A DNA stretch of 64,000 nt, from positions 124,001-188,000 of the forward strand of contig DASVPR010000018.1 in NCBI GenBank assembly GCA_036389485.1, in the 5' to 3' direction. Made by a program: the position numbers and the translations under genes. This document shows, one piece after another, positions 59,071 through 64,000 of this stretch (positions within the stretch are counted from its first letter, which is position 1; each line of letters starts with the position of its first letter). This stretch comes from CADCVT01 sp036389485 (lineage in GTDB: Bacteria > Actinomycetota > Thermoleophilia > Solirubrobacterales > Solirubrobacteraceae). The notes under the pieces are model-generated. The model was not told the DNA's origin, did no database searches, and saw nothing but the letters and a program-made list of their open reading frames with translations.

Positions 59071-59900
59071 CAGACGTTCGCCGTCTCCGACACCTCGACC
59101 TCGACGTGCGTCACCTCGGCCCGCGTGTTCTCCCGCACCCGCGAGATCAGGTCGTTGCGCAGCCAGCCGCTCTTCTCGCCCGGCAGCGTCGAGATGACGA
59201 CCTTGTCGACCGTGAACAGCGACAGCGCGTTCATCGTCGCGTCGTAGGGGTCCGGCTCGCCGATCATCCCCGACGCGAGGATGCCGTTCTCCCGCAGGGT
59301 GCGCAGCAGCCGGCCGAGGCGCTCGCGCGCGACGTGCGCCGCGTGGCCCTCGCCGCCCTCCTGCGGGATGACGCAGACGAACACCCGCTCCTCGTCCTCC
59401 GCCGCCTGCTCCTTCAGGACGTCGATCAGCTCGTGTCCGCTCGACGTGCGGTTCGCGACCACGAGCGTGACCCCGACCGCGAGCCCCTCGGTGTCCGGGT
59501 CGGTGACGATGTGCTCGACGGGCAGGCCCGTCTCCTCCTCGATGCGCTCGACGAGGTCGCGGCGCAGCCAGCCGGACCGCGTCTCGGGCAGCGTCGAGAC
59601 GACGATCTCGTCGGGCCGGTAGGCGGCGACGGCGTCCAGCGTCGCGGTGAACGGGTCCTCGTCGCCGACCTCGCCGGTGACCTCGATCCCCTGGCGCTTC
59701 AGGAACGCGTGCGAGAGATCGATGCGCAGCTGGGCGGCGTCGCGCTGCGCGTGGTCGTAGATCACATCGCCGTGCTTCGGCCGCGTCAGCGGCACGACCA
59801 GGTGGAACTCCGCGTCGTCCGAGGCGCGCGCCTTCACGGCCTCGAGCAGCTTGCGCCCGCCGACCGTCCGGTTCGCCACCACGAGAACTCGCTTCGCCAT
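59070..59900 (-). CDS. tandem universal-stress-like protein in oxidase operon
   Basis: 276 residues built of two homologous halves (1-137 and 144-276), each beginning (V/T)LVVANRT..G and containing DPYDAT..AL..F..D.VVISTLPGEKSGWLRNDL in the second and DPFTATLDAVAAYRPDEIVVSTLPETRSGWLRRDL in the first, a Rossmann-like universal stress layout. Each half likely binds a nucleotide. No transmembrane segments. Its position between coxA and coxC, overlapping coxC by one base, implies that it is made with the oxidase and may sense energy state or guide assembly. Confidence 0.82.
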   Translation of the reverse strand: MAKRVLVVANRTVGGRKLLEAVKARASDDAEFHLVVPLTRPKHGDVIYDHAQRDAAQLRIDLSHAFLKRQGIEVTGEVGDEDPFTATLDAVAAYRPDEIVVSTLPETRSGWLRRDLVERIEEETGLPVEHIVTDPDTEGLAVGVTLVVANRTSSGHELIDVLKEQAAEDEERVFVCVIPQEGGEGHAAHVARERLGRLLRTLRENGILASGMIGEPDPYDATMNALSLFTVDKVVISTLPGEKSGWLRNDLISRVRENTRAEVTHVEVEVSETANV

Positions 59901-59903
59901 CGG

Positions 59904-61796
59904 CTACTCCCTCGAACTCGGTTCCACCGCGGCGCCGGCCGGCTGCTCCACCCGCGCACCGCCCTTGAAGACGCCATGGACCGCGCCCGGGGTGCCGTAC
60001 TCGTACGGGCCGCCGACCACGGTCGGGATGTGATCGAAGTTGAAGACCGGCGGGGGAGAGGACACCTGCCACTCCAGCGTGAGCGCCCGCCACGGGTTCG
60101 CCGCCGCGCGCGGCCCGCCGCGCCACGACGCGACGATGTTGTACGCGAAGACCAGGAACGAGAGCCCGAGGCACAGCGACGAGATCGTGATCATCAGGTT
60201 CCAGCCGGCGAACGCCTCGGAGTAGTCGTAGACGCGCCGCGGCATCCCCTTCACGCCGATGAGGTGCATCGGCCCGAACGACAGGTTGAAGAAGACGAAC
60301 GTCAGCCAGAAGTGCAGCTTGCCGAGCGACTCGTCGTACATCCGGCCCGTCATCTTCGGGAACCAGTAGTAGACCCCGGCGAGGATCGTGAACACCGACC
60401 CGCCGAAGAGCACGTAGTGGATGTGCGCGACGACGAAGTACGTGTCGCTCGTGTGGATGTCGATCGGGATCATGGCGAACATCACCCCGCTGATCCCGCC
60501 GAGGGTGAACATCGTGAGGAAGCCGAGCGCGAACAGCATCGGCGTGTCCAGGCGCAGGACCCCTCGCCACAGCGTCGCGCACCACGAGAAGATCTTGATC
60601 CCGGTCGGCACCGCGATCACCGCCGTGGTGATCATCATCGGGATGCGGATCCACGACTGCATGCCGGACACGAACATGTGGTGCGCCCACACCGTGAACC
60701 CGAGGACGACGATCGCCAGCAGCGAGAACGCCATCATCCGGTAGCCGAAGATCGGCTTTCGCGCCTTCACGGCGATGATCTCCGAGATGATCCCGAACCC
60801 CGGCAGCATCATGATGTAGACCGCCGGGTGCGAGTAGAACCAGAAGACGTGCTGGTACATCAGCACGTCCCCGCCCAGCGCGGCGTCGAAGTACCGGAAC
60901 CCGAGCGCCCGGTCGAGCAGGATGAAGAACTGCGACGCGGCGATGAACGGGGTCGCGATGACGACGAGCAGCGAGGTCGAGAAGTTCGCCCACACGAGCA
61001 GCGGCATCCGGAAGAACGACATCCCGGGCGCGCGCATGGTGATGATCGTCACCAGGAAGTTCAGCGCGGTCGCGATCGACGACGCGCCCGCGAACTGCAC
61101 GCCGATCGTGAAGAACTCCTGCCCTATCGGCGACGTCTCCGAGAGCGGCGCGTACGCCGTCCACCCCGTCGCGAACGAGCCGCCGGGCGCGAAGAACGAC
61201 AGCAGCATCATGGTCCCGGCCAGCGGCAGCAGCCAGTACGACAGCGCGTTCAGGCGCGGGAACGCCATGTCCGGCGCCCCGATCATCAGCGGGAGCACGA
61301 AGTTCGCCAGCCCGGCGAACACCGGGATGATGAACAGGAAGATCAGGATCGACGCGTGGACCGAGAAGAGGCCGTTGTACGTGTCCGCGTCGACGAACTG
61401 GCGGCCGGGCTGCGCGAGCTCGGCGCGCATGAGCATCGCGAGCAGGCCGCCGATGAACAAAAAGACGAACGAGGTCACCGTGTACTGGATGCCGATGACC
61501 TTGTGGTCGGTGTTCGGGCGGAAGTAGTCGCGCCACGAGAACGCGCCGTGGCCGCTGTGGTCCTCCGGCCGCGTGGGCTTGCCGGCCGCCCAGTAGAACC
61601 AGTAGTCGAACAGGCCGAAGCCGACGAGCATGAAGAGCGGCACCGCGAGCATCGCGACGCGCGCGACGGCCTCGCCGTCGACGACGGGATCCCACCCGTA
61701 GAGCGCGCGGATGCTCGACACCAGCGCGTACGAGAACGCGAGGCCGAGCAGGCCGAACAGGCCGGCGCGCGGGTAGCCGGCGGATCGCAGACTCAC
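59904..61796 (-). CDS. coxA: cytochrome c oxidase subunit I (caa3, A2-type)
   Basis: Proton-pumping heme-copper oxidase core, 630 residues, about 14 helices. Low-spin heme ligand His147 in GLFSVHASILIF, the binuclear-centre block WFYSHPAVYIM (His323 and Tyr327, cross-linked pair), HHMFVSGMQSW (two CuB histidines), and THSDTYFVVAHIHY (the heme ligands at its end). YSHPAVY in place of GHPEVY marks the A2 subfamily, in which a Tyr-Ser pair substitutes for the D-channel Glu. The GTG start overlaps the coxB stop (GTGA). A long C-terminus follows the last helix. Confidence 0.96.
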   Translation of the reverse strand: MSLRSAGYPRAGLFGLLGLAFSYALVSSIRALYGWDPVVDGEAVARVAMLAVPLFMLVGFGLFDYWFYWAAGKPTRPEDHSGHGAFSWRDYFRPNTDHKVIGIQYTVTSFVFLFIGGLLAMLMRAELAQPGRQFVDADTYNGLFSVHASILIFLFIIPVFAGLANFVLPLMIGAPDMAFPRLNALSYWLLPLAGTMMLLSFFAPGGSFATGWTAYAPLSETSPIGQEFFTIGVQFAGASSIATALNFLVTIITMRAPGMSFFRMPLLVWANFSTSLLVVIATPFIAASQFFILLDRALGFRYFDAALGGDVLMYQHVFWFYSHPAVYIMMLPGFGIISEIIAVKARKPIFGYRMMAFSLLAIVVLGFTVWAHHMFVSGMQSWIRIPMMITTAVIAVPTGIKIFSWCATLWRGVLRLDTPMLFALGFLTMFTLGGISGVMFAMIPIDIHTSDTYFVVAHIHYVLFGGSVFTILAGVYYWFPKMTGRMYDESLGKLHFWLTFVFFNLSFGPMHLIGVKGMPRRVYDYSEAFAGWNLMITISSLCLGLSFLVFAYNIVASWRGGPRAAANPWRALTLEWQVSSPPPVFNFDHIPTVVGGPYEYGTPGAVHGVFKGGARVEQPAGAAVEPSSRE

Positions 61797-62878
61797 TTCC
61801 TCACCTCATCCAGGTACTTCACCAGGGCGTCCAGCTCCTCGGGCGTCAACAGCTGTTCGAAGTTGTCGGGCATGATGCCCTCGCCGAACCCCTCTTCGAT
61901 CTCCTTGTTGGGATCGACGATCGCCTCACGGATCTGCTCCGGCGTCATGCCGGGCAGCACCTTGTCGAGGTTCGGCCCGGTCGTGGCGTTCGTGCCCGCA
62001 TCGGCGAGCGCGTGGCACGCGCCGCAGGCGGTCGACTCGCCGTTGCCCTCCGTGAAGATCGTCTTGCCGTCGATCTCCTCGCCGCCGGCGGCGCCGCCGC
62101 CGGCCGTCCCGCCGCGCTGCTGCTTGGACCGCAGCCACTCGTCGAAGTCCTCCTGCGAGACGACGTTCGCCGTCTGGCGCATGTACGCGTGGCCGATGCC
62201 GCACAGCTCGGCGCACACGATCGAGTACCGGCCGAGGCGGTTGGGTGTCATCCGGACCTTCGTCTCGATGCCGGGGACGGCGTCGATCTTCATCCGCCAC
62301 GCGGGGACCCAGAAGTCGTGGAGGACGTCCTGCGACTTGACGTAGAAGTGCACCGGCCGGTCCTCCGGCACGTAGAGCTGCGCGCTGCGGATCGGCTTGC
62401 CGCCGGTGACCGACTTGGGGTACTCGAACGTCCACGTGAACTGCTGGCCGGTGACGTTGATGCGCATCTCGTTGGCCTTCGCCTCCTCGATGTCCTCGAG
62501 GATGAAGAACGAGTAGGCGCAGAGCCCGAGGATGAGGACGGCGGGGATGACCGTCCACACGACCTCGAGCGTCGTGTTGCCGTGGATCGGCGGGCCGTCC
62601 TGCAGCTCCTGCCCCGGGCGCATCCGGAACCGCCAGACGCAGTACAGGACGAAGGCCTGCACTCCGACGAAGATCGGGACCGACGCGATGATCAGGACGT
62701 CCCACAGCGTGTCGATGGGATCGGCCTGCGTCGAGGCGGGCGTCGGGAACCAGTCGATCAGCAGCCCCAGGATGACCCCGGTGGTCGCCGAGACGACCAC
62801 GATCAGCACCATCGGGAGGACCGCCGCGCGGTCCTTCTGCCGATGCTGGATCGGGGTGTCCTCCTCCCGGGCGGCCAT
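61793..62878 (-). CDS. coxB: cytochrome c oxidase subunit II, caa3-type
   Basis: 361 residues from ATG at 62876-62878. Hydrophobic segments (about 21-41, 61-82, 104-127), then the CuA domain with H187, C222, E224, C226, H230 and M233 in VCAELCGIGHAYM. The C-terminal extension (about 270-361) is a cytochrome c domain with heme motif C285-G-A-C-H289 and axial M336 (GIMPDNF), so it is a caa3 oxidase. An ATG 7 codons earlier (62899) was rejected because it would overlap the -10 TACGAT. Faces outside; receives electrons for subunit I. Confidence 0.95.
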   Translation of the reverse strand: MAAREEDTPIQHRQKDRAAVLPMVLIVVVSATTGVILGLLIDWFPTPASTQADPIDTLWDVLIIASVPIFVGVQAFVLYCVWRFRMRPGQELQDGPPIHGNTTLEVVWTVIPAVLILGLCAYSFFILEDIEEAKANEMRINVTGQQFTWTFEYPKSVTGGKPIRSAQLYVPEDRPVHFYVKSQDVLHDFWVPAWRMKIDAVPGIETKVRMTPNRLGRYSIVCAELCGIGHAYMRQTANVVSQEDFDEWLRSKQQRGGTAGGGAAGGEEIDGKTIFTEGNGESTACGACHALADAGTNATTGPNLDKVLPGMTPEQIREAIVDPNKEIEEGFGEGIMPDNFEQLLTPEELDALVKYLDEVRK

Positions 62879-62888
62879 TCGGCCCGGG

Positions 62889-62894
62889 ATCGTA
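62889..62894 (-). promoter_or_regulatory. -10 element of cox operon
   Basis: Minus-strand TACGAT ends 10 bases before the coxB ATG at 62878; likely leaderless start for the long operon to the FAD gene. Confidence 0.4.
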
Positions 62895-62950
62895 CGCATT
62901 CCCGCGGTTGGACGGCAACGCGGTGGCGCGCCGCCGTCAGGAGGCTGTCG

Positions 62951-63355
62951 TCAGGCCGCCATGGAGGCGCGCGGCGGCGCGCCCTCGACCCTGTGCGGCG
63001 CCAGCCGGCGCGCCGCGCGGAAGTCCGACGGGGAGACGCCGTGGTGGCGCCGGAAGGCCTTCGCGAACTGCGCGGGCTGCCGGTAGCCGACGCGGAAGGC
63101 GACCTCGCGGACGGTCAGGTCGCGGCTCATGAGCAGCCGCGCCGCGCGGTCCATCCGGACGGCGCCGAGGTGGTCGCGGAAGGTGGTCTTGCCGATCTCG
63201 GCGTACGCGCGCTGCAGCTGGCGGCGCGAGGAGGCGACGCGGCGGGCGATGTCGTCGAGCGAGAGCTCGGTCGCGTAGTCGGTCTCGACGATGGCGACGG
63301 CGTCCTCGAAGAGCTCGGTGCGGTGTCGGAGGGTGCTCGGGCGCTGGGTGGGCAT
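62951..63355 (-). CDS. AraC-family helix-turn-helix protein
   Basis: 134 residues from the ATG at 63353-63355. Almost the whole protein is the AraC DNA-binding domain: LSLDDIARRVASSRRQLQRAYAEIG (first HTH) and LTVREVAFRVGYRQPAQFAKAFRRHHGVSPSDFRAARR (second HTH with the family signature). It has no effector domain, so it may work as a constitutive regulator. Sits upstream of and reading in the same direction as coxB, with a gap of about 70 bases; it diverges from the CBS gene, with a palindrome TTGCATGTGCAA between. Possible regulator of the oxidase or CBS gene. Confidence 0.88.
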   Translation of the reverse strand: MPTQRPSTLRHRTELFEDAVAIVETDYATELSLDDIARRVASSRRQLQRAYAEIGKTTFRDHLGAVRMDRAARLLMSRDLTVREVAFRVGYRQPAQFAKAFRRHHGVSPSDFRAARRLAPHRVEGAPPRASMAA

Positions 63356-63394
63356 CGTGCCTGGTACGGCCTTCCTACCTGGCGCAGATGAACA

Positions 63395-63406
63395 TTGCAT
63401 GTGCAA
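63395..63406. promoter_or_regulatory. 12-base palindromic operator candidate
   Basis: TTGCATGTGCAA: arms TTGCA / TGCAA around TG, in the divergent space between the AraC-type regulator and the CBS gene. A nearby TAGATT (63458-63463) could be a -10 for the CBS gene. Confidence 0.4.
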
Positions 63407-63498
63407 CCGCGTCACGTGGCGCGTTCGGACTCGGGTGCGTCCGCGGGCACTGAGGTGTAGATTGCGACAAAGGTTGCGATGTCAACGGGAGGTTGCTG

Positions 63499-63912
63499 AT
63501 GCAGGTCCGTGACGGGATGAGCAAGGTGGTCCTGACGGTCGGGCCCGGGCACTCGCTTCGCGAGGCGGCGAAGCAGATGTCCGACCGGGGCGTCGGCGCC
63601 GCCGTCGTCATGGATCCGGACGGCGAGGGCCCCGGGATCATCACCGAGCGCGACATCCTGAACTCGATCGGCGCCGACCAGGACATCGACGTCGAGAAGG
63701 TCTGCGACCACCTGACGTCCGACGTCGTCTACGCCACCCCCGATTGGTCGCTCGAGCAGGCGGCCGCGCAGATGGTGAGGGGCAAGTTCCGCCACCTCAT
63801 CGTCATGGAGGGCGGCGAGGTCGCCGGCGTGCTGTCCGTGCGCGACGTCGTCCGCTGCTGGACCGACGACGGCGCGTCGTGCGACGTGCCGGCGGAGGCG
63901 AACGCCGCCTAG
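63499..63912 (+). CDS. CBS-domain-pair protein
   Basis: 137 residues from the ATG at 63499, 6 bases after a strong ribosome site GGGAGG (63487-63492). Two CBS domains: VRDGMSKVVLTVGPGHSLREAAKQMSDRGVGAAVVMDPDG..GIITERDIL and VCDHLTSDVVYATPDWSLEQAAAQMVRGKFRHLIVMEGGEVAGVLSVRDV. Likely a stand-alone adenine-nucleotide sensor. The frame could start at TTG 63493 but the ribosome site favours the ATG. Confidence 0.88.
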   Translation: MQVRDGMSKVVLTVGPGHSLREAAKQMSDRGVGAAVVMDPDGEGPGIITERDILNSIGADQDIDVEKVCDHLTSDVVYATPDWSLEQAAAQMVRGKFRHLIVMEGGEVAGVLSVRDVVRCWTDDGASCDVPAEANAA

Positions 63913-64000
63913 CTGGGACGATGCTCGGCCGGGAGCTCCTCGAGCTCCCGGCGGGCGCCGCGGATCCACGCGACGAGGACCCCGGCGGTCAGCACGCCGC
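63909..64000 (-). CDS. C-terminal end of an unidentified membrane protein
   Basis: 30 codons of an open frame enter from the right edge and end in TAG at 63909-63911, overlapping the CBS stop codon. The piece reads GVLTAGVLVAWIRGARRELEELPAEHRPS, a hydrophobic helix end followed by an amphipathic charged tail. Too little to identify. Confidence 0.4.
   Translation of the reverse strand, partial: GVLTAGVLVAWIRGARRELEELPAEHRPS

Noticed and set aside
63935..63960. Palindrome near the right edge
   Set aside because: GGGAGCTC..GAGCTCCC arises from codons for ELEEL in the truncated minus-strand ORF.

Overview
The window is 64 kb of very GC-rich, densely packed chromosomal DNA from an actinobacterium. 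The gene set fits Thermoleophilia / Solirubrobacterales best: a GuaB3-type IMP dehydrogenase homologue, a Ddn-like F420 nitroreductase, a caa3-type oxidase, an actinobacterial SOS box, many GTG starts, and runs of genes overlapping by 4 bases. The placement is inferred from content, not from a database search. There are no rRNA or tRNA genes, CRISPR arrays, transposases or phage genes. No gene-free stretch exceeds 300 bases; the longest is about 290 bases, upstream of glmS.

Layout. 1-7975: NAD synthesis (nadB), an HDAC-like deacetylase, two coupled zinc-ribbon proteins, a Flp-type pilin, and a murI-rph-rdgB operon. 7986-14841: a CDF metal exporter, HU, pyrF, a LysM protein, a D,D-carboxypeptidase, a PfkB sugar kinase and guaB3. 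14854-22318: guaA, a methyltransferase, a DUF47/Pit phosphate uptake operon, an alanine-rich membrane protein and an M23 peptidase. 22413-28160: rplM-rpsI, glmM and glmS, with a two-gene cassette set between glmM and glmS. 28165-39278: NAD(P)HX repair, CBS protein, alr and cca, an M28 peptidase, HIT and crotonase proteins, and a DrrAB-like exporter. 39412-49509: HD-GYP protein, glycosyltransferase, a cytochrome c-cupredoxin lipoprotein, a frameshifted ACC deaminase/D-cysteine desulfhydrase gene, a subtilase with a collagen-like tail, a hydrolase and an epimerase. 49563-56542: a Y-family polymerase under a LexA box, P450, GNAT, SnoaL, M24 peptidase and F420 genes. 56520-62878: a minus-strand caa3 oxidase operon. 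62951-64000: an AraC-type regulator, a CBS protein and a truncated ORF.

How the genes work together. Cell-wall precursor supply recurs: murI (D-Glu), alr (D-Ala), glmM/glmS (GlcN-6-P to GlcN-1-P), and the D,D-carboxypeptidase, LysM and M23 proteins that act on the wall. Purine (guaB3, guaA, rdgB) and pyrimidine (pyrF) metabolism, RNA processing (rph, cca), ribosomal proteins and respiration make this a housekeeping region rather than a genomic island.

The most interesting signals are these. (1) About twenty transcription units carry a TANNNT hexamer 6-12 bases before the start codon, which implies leaderless mRNAs as the default; two divergent pairs share overlapping -10 elements. (2) A degenerate copy of the glmM 3' end flanks a two-gene cassette of unknown function. 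(3) Ribosomal protein S9 carries an acidic extension of about 157 residues, and its operon has a short hairpin leader. (4) Low-complexity inserts interrupt pyrF and cca, the latter resembling a nearby intergenic block. (5) A subtilase has a collagen-like tract. (6) A LexA-box polymerase has its catalytic Asp replaced by Glu. (7) A tandem universal-stress-like protein and a tiny CTG-started membrane ORF are built into the oxidase operon.
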